DNA from: Roseburia sp. 499
GTDB taxonomy: Bacteria; Bacillota; Clostridia; Lachnospirales; Lachnospiraceae
Direction of reading: 5' to 3'
Length of the DNA: 64,000 nucleotides
Assembly: GCF_001940225.2 (NCBI RefSeq)
Contig: NZ_CP135164.1
Coordinates: 1,798,001-1,862,000 of the forward strand
The notes beneath the pieces are model-generated. The model did not search any database. It was not told the origin of the DNA and was given only the letters and a program-made list of their open reading frames with translations. Made by a program: the position numbers and the translations under genes. Shown in pieces: positions 26,442-36,191 of this stretch (position 1 is its first letter; every line of letters begins with the position of its first letter).

Positions 26442-28121
26442 CTATTTCTGAGTTGGAAGCTTATATGAGCTCTTTAATGATACAATACGGTTAAATACCA
26501 GTGCATCCGGCTTAGAATCCTTCGCATCGGTGCAGAAAAATCCCTGACGCACAAATTGATAACTATCATATGCTTTCGTCTCTGCTAATGCCGGCTCTAC
26601 ATAACAATTCTTTAATATTTTTAAAGAATCCGGATTCAGATTCAAGCTACCGTCCTCTTTATTATATACTCCTTTTTCTTCATCCACCAGATTCTCATAC
26701 AAACGTACTTCACACTGTTTTGCAAATGGTGCCGGTACCCAGTGAATCGTTCCCTTTACCTTACGTCCGGTAAATCCACTTCCTGCCTTTGTTTCAGGAT
26801 CATAAGTACAATGTACTTCTGTAATATTTCCATTCTCATCCTTCACAAAACTCTCGCATTTTACAAAATAAGCATGCATCAAACGTACTTCATTTCCCGG
26901 GAACAAACGGAAATACTTCTTTGGCGGTTCTTCCATAAAGTCATCACGTTCAATATAAAGTTCTCGGCAGAATGGAATCTGACGTGTTCCCAATTCTTCA
27001 TTCTCCAGATTATTGGCAGCGTCCAGATACTCTACCTGTCCCTCCGGATAATTGTCAATTACCAATTTAATCGGATCTAACACAGCCATCATACGAGAAC
27101 GTTTCAGTTTTAAGTCCTCACGAATACAATACTCAAGCATTGCATAATCTACAGAACTGTTTGCCTTAGATACACCACATAACTCAACAAATTTACGAAT
27201 AGATTCCGGTGTGAATCCACGTCTTCGCAATGCTGCGATGGAAACAAGTCTCGGATCATCCCATCCATCTACGACTCCATCTTCTACTAATTTCTTAATA
27301 TAACGCTTTCCTGTTACCACATTTGTCAGATATAACTTTGCAAACTCAATCTGTTTTGGTGGATTCGGATATTCCAACTCACGCACTACCCAATCATACA
27401 AAGGTCTATGGTCTTCAAACTCCAGTGTACAAATGGAATGACTGATTCCCTCAATAGCATCTTCGATTGGATGTGCAAAATCATACATCGGATAAATGCA
27501 CCACTTATCTCCTGTTCTATGATGGGTCATATGTGCTACACGATAGATAACCGGGTCTCTCATATTAATATTTGGAGATTTCATATCGATTCTTGCTCTT
27601 AATACCTTTTCACCATCTGCATACTTGCCTTCCTTCATTTCAGTAAAAAGCTGCAGATTCTCTTCTACACTTCGTCCGGCACTTGGATCTTCCTTTCCCG
27701 GCTCTGTCAATGTTCCTCGATATTCTCTGATTTCTTCTGCTGTTAAGTCAGAAACATACGCTTTTCCCTTTTTAATCAACTTTACTGCCGCTTCGTACAT
27801 TTGTTCAAAATAATCAGATGCAAAGAACAGTCTGTCCTCCCAGTCTGCTCCCAACCATTTAATATCTTCCTTAATAGACTCTACAAACTCCACTTTTTCT
27901 TTTGTTGGATTCGTATCATCAAATCGCATGTTAAACTTTCCATTATATTTTTGCGCCAGTCCATAATTCAATATAATAGACTTAGCATGTCCAATATGAA
28001 GATAGCCGTTTGGTTCCGGTGGGAAACGTGTCTTTACCGTCTCACAATGTCCCTCCTTAATATCTTCATCAATAATCTGTTCAATAAAGTTCTTGGAAAC
28101 TACTTCGTTTTCCATTTCCAT
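26442..28121 (-). CDS. glnS: Glutaminyl-tRNA synthetase
   Basis: This 559-residue class I synthetase charges tRNA-Gln directly. The HIGH motif is [12 protein letters not shown], near residue 37. The region that normally carries the MSKR version of KMSKS reads [17 protein letters not shown], then GWDDPRL, so the first residues of this loop are divergent while KR is kept. The C-terminal beta-barrel anticodon domains are present ([17 protein letters not shown]). GlnRS rather than only the GatCAB transamidation route is expected in this organism. AGGAGG is 7 bases before the ATG. No T-box leader is visible upstream. Confidence 0.96.
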   Translation of the reverse strand: MEMENEVVSKNFIEQIIDEDIKEGHCETVKTRFPPEPNGYLHIGHAKSIILNYGLAQKYNGKFNMRFDDTNPTKEKVEFVESIKEDIKWLGADWEDRLFFASDYFEQMYEAAVKLIKKGKAYVSDLTAEEIREYRGTLTEPGKEDPSAGRSVEENLQLFTEMKEGKYADGEKVLRARIDMKSPNINMRDPVIYRVAHMTHHRTGDKWCIYPMYDFAHPIEDAIEGISHSICTLEFEDHRPLYDWVVRELEYPNPPKQIEFAKLYLTNVVTGKRYIKKLVEDGVVDGWDDPRLVSIAALRRRGFTPESIRKFVELCGVSKANSSVDYAMLEYCIREDLKLKRSRMMAVLDPIKLVIDNYPEGQVEYLDAANNLENEELGTRQIPFCRELYIERDDFMEEPPKKYFRLFPGNEVRLMHAYFVKCESFVKDENGNITEVHCTYDPETKAGSGFTGRKVKGTIHWVPAPFAKQCEVRLYENLVDEEKGVYNKEDGSLNLNPDSLKILKNCYVEPALAETKAYDSYQFVRQGFFCTDAKDSKPDALVFNRIVSLKSSYKLPTQK

Positions 28122-28159
28122 CTGTGTTCCTCCTGGTCCTGCACATTTTAAAAACTAGT

Positions 28160-28187
28160 AAAAAGACTGTTGGAAAACAGTCTTTTA
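28160..28187 (-). terminator. Terminator after the rhomboid-like gene
   Basis: AAAAGACTGTT and AACAGTCTTTT form an 11-pair stem with a 4-base loop, followed on the minus strand by a T run. It lies between the rhomboid-like gene and glnS, about 40 bases upstream of the glnS start. Confidence 0.75.
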
Positions 28188-28241
28188 CCAATTATGTCCA
28201 TTATAAAATTTTATATTAGGTTTGTCAATGGATGACCCATT

Positions 28242-29081
28242 TTAACTACGCTTTATATGTTGATGGGTAAAAAGATGTTCCTGACAGTATTCATAATTCC
28301 CCTCACACTTAGAGCAGAAGCGGAATTCCAAATCTTCCCCATCCTTTTCTGTCCTACCACAAATAGCACATTTATGCCTTGTCACTCCTTGCGGTTGGCG
28401 CATCTGTTGCCGATATACCTGCTTTCTATGAATCTCCTTCGGCGATACTCTGTGATAATTTCTGGTACACAGATAGAAAATCAGGAAATTTGCCAATGAA
28501 GCTATAATTGCTGTTCTCTGTGCTAAATTTCCGTTTACAAATGAAAACGCTGCCCATACAAACTCAATGATTCCCATCCATTTTGCTTTAATCGGTATCA
28601 AAAAATACAACTGAAACTGAACATTCGGGAATAATGCCGCAAATGTCAAGAATAATGACATATTAACGTAATTAGTACTGTAATAGAGACCAATCCCTAT
28701 CAATGGTACTCCGGCTACAAGATAATAAATTCCATATAACGCCATAGCGGAAATCATTGAAATTATCATTCCACCCAGCAGATATACATTATATCGGAAG
28801 GTACCCAGAACATGTTCAATTGATATCCCTATAAAATAATAGCACATTAGCATAAAAATCATAAATATGAGATTCGTATTTGGTGGAATCAATATCCAGG
28901 AAATCAATCTCCAGACCTGCCCCTGCATAATCAGATATGGTTCCAATGTCAGCATACCCAGGACATTCGGCATCGTATATTCTATAATGTAGCCCAAAAC
29001 ATAAAATCCAATCAGCCAGAAAGTCAGATTGTGAATTGCGTACTTTCCAAGCTTACGTTCCATCTTATTCAAAAAATTCAT
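28242..29081 (-). CDS. Rhomboid-like membrane protein lacking the catalytic serine
   Basis: The 279-residue protein has about six membrane segments. A rhomboid-type L1 motif occurs (GQVWRLISWILIPPN, compare WRLxTxxFxH), along with IEHVLGTFRYN in the position of the family LExxxGS region. The GxSG serine motif is absent (GIGLYYSTNYVNMS at that place) and the last-helix histidine is not seen (IIASLANFL). The C-terminal 45 residues hold a Cys/His cluster (CAICG, FCSKC, YCQEH, THQH), probably zinc-binding. So this looks like a protease-dead relative, perhaps an adaptor. The start at 29081 has GAGGTG upstream. Confidence 0.75.
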   Translation of the reverse strand: MNFLNKMERKLGKYAIHNLTFWLIGFYVLGYIIEYTMPNVLGMLTLEPYLIMQGQVWRLISWILIPPNTNLIFMIFMLMCYYFIGISIEHVLGTFRYNVYLLGGMIISMISAMALYGIYYLVAGVPLIGIGLYYSTNYVNMSLFLTFAALFPNVQFQLYFLIPIKAKWMGIIEFVWAAFSFVNGNLAQRTAIIASLANFLIFYLCTRNYHRVSPKEIHRKQVYRQQMRQPQGVTRHKCAICGRTEKDGEDLEFRFCSKCEGNYEYCQEHLFTHQHIKRS

Positions 29082-29172
29082 AATGCACCTCATTTGTCTT
29101 TTCCATATTGGTATCATTATAAATTTTCCCAAAAGCTTTGTCAACGAAACCACTCACGGTTTCATAAAAAGT

Positions 29173-29433
29173 TTATAAATTCCCTTCTTCCCTCTCATCT
29201 TCCATTTCCTCTCCTCGTTGTCTCAATCGTGTGGGAATACAAAGTTCATCCCCAACCTGCAGATTATATACATTTACATAAGGATTGGCAAACATCAACT
29301 GCGTCACACTTACATGATACTTTTTCCCCAGATTATAAAGTGTATCTCCATTTTCAATCACATGTACCATTCCCCTACAAGGTCCTCCGGTATAAATAGG
29401 ACCAATTGGAATATTTTCTACTTCTCTTGCCAT
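29173..29433 (-). CDS. Small LysM-domain protein
   Basis: This 86-residue protein contains one LysM domain (HVIENGDTLYNLGKKYHVSVTQLMFANPYVNVYNLQVGDELCIP), which binds peptidoglycan or chitin-like glycans. It has no signal peptide, as is common for spore-associated LysM proteins deposited from the mother cell, so a spore-surface role is possible. The last 15 residues are acidic and basic low complexity. The ATG at 29433 has GGAG six bases upstream; an ATG at 29445 is also in frame. Confidence 0.82.
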   Translation of the reverse strand: MAREVENIPIGPIYTGGPCRGMVHVIENGDTLYNLGKKYHVSVTQLMFANPYVNVYNLQVGDELCIPTRLRQRGEEMEDEREEGNL

Positions 29434-29559
29434 TACTTGCTCCATTATTTCTTTTTACCATATTATATTCCCCTTTTCAAAAACCGTTCTAACTTCCTAC
29501 CGACAACATATATTGGACAAGGGAATATCTAAATATTCTATAAAATAATAAGAAATAAA

Positions 29560-29588
29560 TTGTTTTTTGTAAATTACTGTCGTATAAT
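29560..29588 (+). promoter_or_regulatory. Promoter of the activase gene
   Basis: TTGTTT (29560-29565), 17 bases, TATAAT (29583-29588). The leader is about 125 bases and AT-rich. A weak stem (CCATGC...GCATTGG, about 29690-29708) lies just before the GGAGG site. Confidence 0.65.
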
Positions 29589-29718
29589 AAACTTTGTCTG
29601 GTTTCTACTATATATATAATAAGTAGAAACATCACAGTTTTTACTGTACATCTTTGTAAATAGTAAATACGGCTCAATTAGTATGTTTTCCATGCTTTTG
29701 GGCATTGGAGGTTAGATT

Positions 29719-32700
29719 ATGAAAAATGAAACTTTACACAAGTTAGGCATTGATATTGGTTCTACTACTGTAAAAGTTGCTGTCTTAAATGAACAGAATG
29801 AAATGCTTTTCGCAGATTATGAGCGTCATTTTGCCAATATCCGTGAAACCCTTTCTGATTTACTTTCGAAGGCAAAGGATGCACTCGGAAACATAGTTCT
29901 TGCACCTATGATTACAGGTTCCGGCGGATTGACCCTTGCAAAACACCTTAACATTCCATTTGTACAGGAGGTTATTTCTGTTTCCACCGCATTACAGGAC
30001 TATGCTCCGCAAACAGATGTTGCCATTGAACTTGGTGGAGAAGATGCCAAAATTATTTATTTTGAAGGTGGTAACGTTGAACAACGTATGAATGGTATCT
30101 GTGCCGGTGGAACCGGTTCTTTTATTGACCAGATGGCTTCCTTATTACAGACCGATGCTACCGGATTAAATACATATGCCAAGGATTACAAAGCACTTTA
30201 TCCAATTGCGGCACGTTGCGGTGTATTTGCAAAGACAGATATTCAACCATTAATTAATGAAGGTGCTTCTAAAGAAGACCTGTCCGCTTCTATTTTTCAG
30301 GCGGTAGTAAACCAGACCATTTCCGGTCTTGCTTGCGGAAAACCTATTCGCGGACATGTTGCGTTTTTAGGTGGACCACTTCACTTCCTTTCTGAATTAA
30401 AGGAAGCTTTTATTCGTACATTAAAATTAGATGATGAACACATTATCGCTCCGGAACATTCTCATCTGTTTGCAGCCATTGGTTCTGCCTTAAACTGCCA
30501 GCCTGAGGTTACCATGGAGCTTGATGACATTTTAGATAAACTTTCATCCGATATTCATATGGAATTTGAAGTAGAACGTATGGAACCTTTATTTGCTTCA
30601 CAAGAGGAATATGATACCTTTTCCAATCGTCACGGTAAGCATCATGTAGTAACCGGTGACTTATCTACATACGAAGGAAACTGTTATCTTGGAATTGATG
30701 CCGGTTCTACTACTACCAAAGTTGCATTAGTTGGCGAAGACGGTTCTCTGCTCTACTCTTTTTACAGCAGTAACAATGGTAATCCACTTGCTACCGCTAC
30801 TACTGCAATTCGTGAAATTTATGACTTACTACCTGAAAAAGCACATATTGTTCATTCCTGCTCCACCGGCTACGGTGAGGCTTTATTAAAGGCAGCCTTT
30901 ATGCTGGATGACGGAGAAGTAGAAACTGTTGCCCACTACTATGCGGCAGCTTTCTTTAATCCGGATGTAGATTGTATCCTGGATATCGGCGGTCAGGACA
31001 TGAAGTGTATCAAGATTAAGAATCAGACTGTAGACAGTGTTCAGTTAAATGAAGCATGCTCTTCCGGTTGTGGTTCCTTTATCGAAACCTTTGCAAAATC
31101 CTTAAATTACTCTGTGGAAGATTTTGCACAGGCTGCACTATTTGCTAAGAACCCAATTGACCTTGGAACACGTTGTACCGTATTTATGAATTCCAAAGTA
31201 AAACAGGCACAAAAAGAAGGGGCTGAGGTTTCTGACATTTCTGCCGGACTTGCCTACTCTGTTATTAAAAATGCGTTATTTAAAGTTATTAAGGTAGCTG
31301 ACGCCAGTGATCTTGGAAAACACATTGTTGTACAAGGCGGTACCTTCTATAATGATGCTGTTTTACGAAGTTTTGAAAAAATATCCGGCTGTGAAGCAGT
31401 ACGTCCTGACATTGCAGGAATCATGGGCGCATTCGGTGCTGCCTTAATCGCAAGGGAACGTTATGAAGACAATCATTCTACTACTATGTTATCCATTGAA
31501 GAAATTGAAAATCTGGAAGTAGACACAAAGCTGATTCGCTGTCAGGGATGTACAAACCATTGTCTTCTGACCATTAACCGTTTCTCCGGAAACCGCCAGT
31601 TCATTACCGGAAACCGCTGTGAGCGTGGTCTCGGAAAAGAAAAAAATAAAGAACAGATTCCGAACCTGTTTGAATATAAGAATAAACGTATTTTTGATTA
31701 TGAGCCACTGTCTGAAACAGAGGCTGTTCGTGGAACTGTGGGAATTCCAAGGGTTTTAAATATGTACGAAAACTACCCTTTCTGGGCCGTTTTCTTCAAA
31801 ACCTTAAAATTCCGTACTGTACTGTCTCCACAATCTACCAGAAAAATTTATGAACTTGGTATTGAATCCATTCCAAGTGAATCCGAATGTTATCCGGCAA
31901 AACTTGCTCATGGACATGTATCTTGGCTCATACAGAATCATGTGGACTTTATCTTCTACCCATGTATTCCTTATGAGAGAAATGAATTTCCGGATTCAAA
32001 TAATCACTACAACTGCCCGATTGTAACCTCTTATGCGGAAAATATTAAAAACAACGTAGATGAGATTACTTCCGGTAAAATGCGTTTCTTAAACCCTTTT
32101 ATGTCTTTTACAGATAAAGATGCACTATTAAAGCAGTTACAGATTGTATTTGAAAAGGAATTCTCTATTTCTGCCACAGAAATAAAAGCTGCTGTAGATG
32201 CCGGATGGGAAGAACTTGCAGCAATGCGTGAAGACATTCGACGCAAAGGTGAAGAAACATTGAAATATATGAAAGAAACCGGTCGCCGTGGAATTGTTCT
32301 GGCGGGACGTCCTTATCATGTTGACCCTGAAATCAACCATGGTATTCCGGAATTAATTAATTCCTATGGTATTGCTGTCCTGACCGAAGATTCTGTTTCC
32401 CATCTCCAGGAAGTAGAGCGTCCTCTATTAGTTATGGACCAGTGGATGTACCACTCCAGACTTTATGCTGCCGCAAATTTTGTAAAAACAAGGGATGACT
32501 TAGACTTAATTCAGTTGAATTCTTTTGGTTGCGGTTTAGATGCTGTTACTACTGATCAGGTCAATGACATTTTAACGAAATCCGATAAGATTTACACTTG
32601 TCTTAAAATTGACGAAGTAAATAACTTAGGAGCTGCACGTATCCGTATCCGCTCTCTTCTTTCCGCTATCCGTGTGAAAGAAAAACAGCATACCAAACGT

Positions 32701-33984
32701 ACTATTGTTCCTTCCAGTTATAACCGTGTTGTTTTCACAGAAGAGATGCGCAAGGATTACACTATTCTCTGCCCACAGATGTCACCAATTCACTTTGATT
32801 TGATTGAACCGGCCTTCCGTGCTGCCGGCTATAACCTGGTAGTTCTTGACAATGACGGAAGAGATGCTGTCAATGTAGGATTAAAGTATGTTAATAATGA
32901 TGCCTGCTATCCATCTTTAATGGTAGTCGGACAGATTATGGAAGCTGTGTTGTCCGGAAAGTATGACATGAATAAAACAGCCGTTATTATCTCCCAAACA
33001 GGTGGAGGATGTCGTGCTTCCAATTATATTGGTTTTATCCGTCGTGCTTTAGAAAAAGCCGGTTACCCCAATGTTCCGGTTATCTCCATTAACTTAAGCG
33101 GCTTAGAGGGTAATCCCGGATTCAAACTTACACTACCATTGATTCAACACGGACTGTACGCTCTGATTTTCGGTGATATATTCATGCGTTGTCTGTATCG
33201 TACCCGTCCATACGAAGCTGTTCCGGGAACTGCCAATGCACTCCATGAAAAATGGAAGAAAAAATGTATTGATTTTGTATCTACTACCAAACCATTATCC
33301 CATCGGAAGTTTAAACGCTACTGTCGTGAAATTATTCGTGACTTTGATAACTTACCAATGTTGGATATTAAGAAACCAAAAGTTGGGGTGGTAGGCGAAA
33401 TTCTGGTTAAATTCCTGCCGGCTGCCAATAATTATCTGGTAGAACTATTAGAATCCGAAGGAGCTGAAGCTGTTGTTCCAGATTTAACAGACTTCTTCCT
33501 CTACTGCTTCTACAATACGAATTTCAAGGCCGAAAACCTTGGCATGAAGAAATCTTCTGCCCGTAATGCAAACCTTGGAATCAAAGCATTAGAATGGCTT
33601 AGAAGTGCTGCAAGAGATGAATTTGAAAAGAGTAAACACTTTGATCCGCCTGCACGTATTGAAACGCTGGCAAAATATGCTGCTCCAATTGTTTCCGAAG
33701 GAAATCAGACCGGTGAAGGCTGGTTCTTAACCGGAGAAATGATGGAACTGATTCATACAGGAACAAACAATATTGTATGTACGCAGCCATTTGCCTGCCT
33801 ACCAAACCATATTGTAGGAAAAGGTGTTATTAAAGAACTTCGCCATCAATATCCATTGTCTAATATTGTGGCAATTGACTATGATCCAGGTGCTTCTGAA
33901 GTAAACCAGTTGAACAGAATCAAACTGATGCTGTCTACTGCACAGAAGAATTTGGCAAAAATGCAAGAAGAAGCGGATATTTAG
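29719..33984 (+). CDS. Large 2-hydroxyacyl-CoA dehydratase activase-like protein
   Basis: This 1421-residue cytoplasmic protein has two BcrAD/BadFG-type ATPase domains. The first begins [13 protein letters not shown] (residue 8) and has CAGGTGSF; the second begins [14 protein letters not shown] (about 323) with CSSGCGSF. In studied activases these cysteines bind a bridging 4Fe-4S cluster. A CQGCTNHC segment follows near 610, then a DUF2229-type region ([23 protein letters not shown]) and a C-terminal part resembling dehydratase subunits ([11 protein letters not shown]). Such proteins are predicted to drive ATP-dependent electron transfer. No HgdAB-type partner genes lie nearby, so the substrate is unknown. 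Confidence 0.88.
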   Translation: MKNETLHKLGIDIGSTTVKVAVLNEQNEMLFADYERHFANIRETLSDLLSKAKDALGNIVLAPMITGSGGLTLAKHLNIPFVQEVISVSTALQDYAPQTDVAIELGGEDAKIIYFEGGNVEQRMNGICAGGTGSFIDQMASLLQTDATGLNTYAKDYKALYPIAARCGVFAKTDIQPLINEGASKEDLSASIFQAVVNQTISGLACGKPIRGHVAFLGGPLHFLSELKEAFIRTLKLDDEHIIAPEHSHLFAAIGSALNCQPEVTMELDDILDKLSSDIHMEFEVERMEPLFASQEEYDTFSNRHGKHHVVTGDLSTYEGNCYLGIDAGSTTTKVALVGEDGSLLYSFYSSNNGNPLATATTAIREIYDLLPEKAHIVHSCSTGYGEALLKAAFMLDDGEVETVAHYYAAAFFNPDVDCILDIGGQDMKCIKIKNQTVDSVQLNEACSSGCGSFIETFAKSLNYSVEDFAQAALFAKNPIDLGTRCTVFMNSKVKQAQKEGAEVSDISAGLAYSVIKNALFKVIKVADASDLGKHIVVQGGTFYNDAVLRSFEKISGCEAVRPDIAGIMGAFGAALIARERYEDNHSTTMLSIEEIENLEVDTKLIRCQGCTNHCLLTINRFSGNRQFITGNRCERGLGKEKNKEQIPNLFEYKNKRIFDYEPLSETEAVRGTVGIPRVLNMYENYPFWAVFFKTLKFRTVLSPQSTRKIYELGIESIPSESECYPAKLAHGHVSWLIQNHVDFIFYPCIPYERNEFPDSNNHYNCPIVTSYAENIKNNVDEITSGKMRFLNPFMSFTDKDALLKQLQIVFEKEFSISATEIKAAVDAGWEELAAMREDIRRKGEETLKYMKETGRRGIVLAGRPYHVDPEINHGIPELINSYGIAVLTEDSVSHLQEVERPLLVMDQWMYHSRLYAAANFVKTRDDLDLIQLNSFGCGLDAVTTDQVNDILTKSDKIYTCLKIDEVNNLGAARIRIRSLLSAIRVKEKQHTKRTIVPSSYNRVVFTEEMRKDYTILCPQMSPIHFDLIEPAFRAAGYNLVVLDNDGRDAVNVGLKYVNNDACYPSLMVVGQIMEAVLSGKYDMNKTAVIISQTGGGCRASNYIGFIRRALEKAGYPNVPVISINLSGLEGNPGFKLTLPLIQHGLYALIFGDIFMRCLYRTRPYEAVPGTANALHEKWKKKCIDFVSTTKPLSHRKFKRYCREIIRDFDNLPMLDIKKPKVGVVGEILVKFLPAANNYLVELLESEGAEAVVPDLTDFFLYCFYNTNFKAENLGMKKSSARNANLGIKALEWLRSAARDEFEKSKHFDPPARIETLAKYAAPIVSEGNQTGEGWFLTGEMMELIHTGTNNIVCTQPFACLPNHIVGKGVIKELRHQYPLSNIVAIDYDPGASEVNQLNRIKLMLSTAQKNLAKMQEEADI

Positions 33985-33997
33985 TCCGCTTCTTTTT
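33967..33997 (+). terminator. Terminator after the activase gene
   Basis: AGAAGCGGA and TCCGCTTCT pair around a short loop that contains the stop codon, followed by a T run. Confidence 0.8.
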
Positions 33998-34003
33998 CTT
34001 ATG

Positions 34004-34072
34004 GGCATTTCAACTTTCTTTTTGGCATTTCACATCTTTTGCATTGATTTTCTCTTCTTTTTCCCCTATCAT
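34004..34072 (+). promoter_or_regulatory. Promoter and candidate LytTR sites
   Basis: The promoter is TTGATT (34044-34049), 17 bases, TATCAT (34067-34072). Two exact direct repeats GGCATTTCA at 34004-34012 and 34024-34032 are spaced 20 bases start to start, about two helical turns, and end 11 bases before the -35 box. LytTR-type regulators bind direct repeats of about 9 bases at this kind of spacing, so these are candidate autoregulatory sites. Confidence 0.55.
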
Positions 34073-34118
34073 CATCTTGTAAGCTTACTAAGAATCGCAT
34101 TTATAAGGAGGTGTACTT

Positions 34119-34559
34119 TTGAAATTAACTATAAATCAAAGCAATAATTTCACAGAAACTGAAATCATTATCAACTGTACCCATATGGATGAACGCTTAA
34201 ATTCACTTATTAATTACATCCGCCACTTTACTTTTTCATTAGAAGGAGAATTAGATAAACAACTATATCAAGTTCCTATTGAAAAAATACTATATTTTGA
34301 TTCGGTAGACGGAAAAACTTTTTTCTATGATACCAATCATACTTATTACCATAAATCCAGCCTCGGGGAATTAGAAGAAAGACTCCACCATACTTCTTTT
34401 GCACGCATTAGTAAAAATTGCATTTTAAATACTTCTTATCTAAAATGTGTAAAACCTTGTGGTAATCATCGTATGGAAGCAACCCTGCAAAATGGAGAAA
34501 AACTAATTATTTCCAGAAACTACATTTCTACCCTAAAAGAAAAACTATATTGTCAGTAA
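34119..34559 (+). CDS. LytTR-family transcriptional regulator
   Basis: The 146-residue product has a C-terminal LytTR DNA-binding domain (about 45-145; IEKILYFDSVDGKTFFYD, FARISKNCILNTSYLKCVKP, LIISRNYISTLKEKL) and no receiver domain. Single-domain LytTR regulators paired with a DUF3021 membrane protein are a known arrangement in Firmicutes, where the membrane protein may control the regulator. The start is TTG with a strong AGGAGGTG site 5 bases upstream. DUF3021 follows after 46 bases. Confidence 0.9.
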   Translation: MKLTINQSNNFTETEIIINCTHMDERLNSLINYIRHFTFSLEGELDKQLYQVPIEKILYFDSVDGKTFFYDTNHTYYHKSSLGELEERLHHTSFARISKNCILNTSYLKCVKPCGNHRMEATLQNGEKLIISRNYISTLKEKLYCQ

Positions 34560-34605
34560 GTACATTTTAAATACGTTTCTTTATAGAAACAGAAAAGAGG
34601 TTACT

Positions 34606-35034
34606 ATGAAAAAAATTCACAAAATTTATATTCCGTCTATTGCGATTACTTTCACACTCACTGTTCTGTACTCTTGTATTTGGAATCTAATATCCGGTTC
34701 TTCCATGTCTGACTACTTCTACTTTTTATTAGAATTTTTAGTATATCTGGTAGGAACCGTGATAATCGATGCCATACTAAACCGAATCGATTTTAAAAAC
34801 AACTTCAGCTATTTTTTTACAGAGCTTATTGTTTTATATCTATTTATGCTCCTATTCGCATATTGTGGAAATTGGTTTACCTTTACCTTTTCAACCTTAT
34901 TTCCTCTCACCCTCTTCTTTGTAGCAACTGTTGGATACATTCACTATTACTTTTATAAAAGTTGGAAAATAGAAGCAGATGAAATTAATCAACTTTTAAA
35001 CGAACGCCAACAAAATAATACAACAAATATTTAG
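34606..35034 (+). CDS. DUF3021 membrane protein
   Basis: This 142-residue protein has four predicted membrane segments (about 8-30, 40-58, 70-90, 98-120) and a short charged tail. The size, topology and position after a LytTR gene identify the DUF3021 family. It probably senses or transmits an envelope signal to the LytTR regulator; the biochemical activity is unknown. A GAGG site precedes the ATG. Confidence 0.82.
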   Translation: MKKIHKIYIPSIAITFTLTVLYSCIWNLISGSSMSDYFYFLLEFLVYLVGTVIIDAILNRIDFKNNFSYFFTELIVLYLFMLLFAYCGNWFTFTFSTLFPLTLFFVATVGYIHYYFYKSWKIEADEINQLLNERQQNNTTNI

Positions 35035-35104
35035 CCTTTTTGAAGATATTCTTCCTCGTAGCTCGTTATTATATTTAGAACGAACTACAAGGGAGGATTT
35101 TTTT

Positions 35105-36139
35105 ATGAATTCAAAAAAAATATTAACTATTTTGGTGGGCATCGCTGTTGGTGCAAGTGTTGTTTTAGGTGGAATCATTGTTGGCACTGGTATAAAAAAT
35201 GGAAAAAATGCTTTTGCTTCTTCTGAAGTTGAAAAAGTAGCCCCCCATGTACTTGAGAAGACAAGTCTGGATGATTTTTCCGAAATCTCCATTTCCATTA
35301 GCTATGCTGACATTTCTATTATTCCTTCTGATGGATATTATCTGGAATATCGTCTTGATGGCACTTGCAAGGAACCTACCTATAGCGTATCCGATGGAAA
35401 ATTTCACTTTGAAGAAGGGAATGTGCAGGAAAAGTATCAGGTTCACTTTGGACTTTTTCCCGAAGGACCATTCTATTTGAAGCTTTACGTTCCTGAAGAT
35501 AAATATTTTGACCTGTTATCTATCTACAATGACAGCGGAAATGTGGATTTTAAACAGATTCAGGCAAAAGAAGCTGAACTTACACTGGATTATGGCAATC
35601 TGAATTTTGAGAATTTCACAGGAGATACTTTCCATCTAACCATGGATTCCGGAAACTTGGACTTCGGAACTATTTCTTGTAATGATTTAACAATTAAAAA
35701 TGAATATGGAAACGTCACCGGAGATAGCTTAACGGCTTCCACATCAGGATCTATAAAACTGGATAGTGGCAATTTGGAAACACAACAGCTTACTTCCAGT
35801 ACATTTTCTCTAACTAATGATTACGGGAACACTGATATTTACAGTTTCACCTCTTCTAACAGCACATTTTCTATTAATTCCGGTAATCTTTGTTTGGAGG
35901 ATGCCGACTTTGAAACTGTGGATATCCGTAATGAATATGGAAACGTAGATTTAGAACTTCGTCAAGATCTAGCAGATTTCAACTACGACCTTTCTACCGA
36001 ATATGGCGATATTCATGTGAATAACAAGAGAATGCAACCAAACGATGATGAAGAATGTACTTATAAAAAAGATAACGGAAAAGACCGGAATATTGAGATT
36101 TTCTGTGACAGCGGTAATATCAACGTTACTAGAAAATAG
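35105..36139 (+). CDS. DUF4097-type beta-repeat membrane-anchored protein
   Basis: This 344-residue protein has an N-terminal membrane anchor (about 5-30) and a surface beta-rich domain. From residue 143 a short motif recurs every 19-20 residues and alternates: SGN at 144, 182, 221, 259 and YGN at 163, 201, 240, 278, then YGD at 300 and SGN at 336. That predicts a right-handed beta-solenoid with two kinds of rung. It is 70 bases after DUF3021, with GGGAGG upstream, and may be a target of the LytTR system. An adhesin or cell-surface role is only inferred. Confidence 0.8.
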   Translation: MNSKKILTILVGIAVGASVVLGGIIVGTGIKNGKNAFASSEVEKVAPHVLEKTSLDDFSEISISISYADISIIPSDGYYLEYRLDGTCKEPTYSVSDGKFHFEEGNVQEKYQVHFGLFPEGPFYLKLYVPEDKYFDLLSIYNDSGNVDFKQIQAKEAELTLDYGNLNFENFTGDTFHLTMDSGNLDFGTISCNDLTIKNEYGNVTGDSLTASTSGSIKLDSGNLETQQLTSSTFSLTNDYGNTDIYSFTSSNSTFSINSGNLCLEDADFETVDIRNEYGNVDLELRQDLADFNYDLSTEYGDIHVNNKRMQPNDDEECTYKKDNGKDRNIEIFCDSGNINVTRK

Positions 36140-36152
36140 GTCATTTTCTACA

Positions 36153-36182
36153 CAAAAAGGAGACGGAAACGTCTCCTTTTGT
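36153..36182. terminator. Bidirectional terminator between converging genes
   Basis: AAAAGGAGACG, GAAA loop, CGTCTCCTTTT: an 11-pair stem with a tetraloop and T runs on both strands. It separates the DUF4097 gene from the converging LuxR gene. Confidence 0.9.
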
Positions 36183-36191
36183 TCATTCGTC

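Noticed and set aside
28122..28200. Possible T-box leader for glnS
   Set aside because: The strong hairpin here is a plain terminator for the upstream gene on the minus strand. No T-box sequence or specifier loop was seen, and the gap is too short.
29690..29708. Riboswitch in the activase leader
   Set aside because: Only a short imperfect stem was found and no recognised riboswitch motif, so the leader is left undescribed beyond the promoter.
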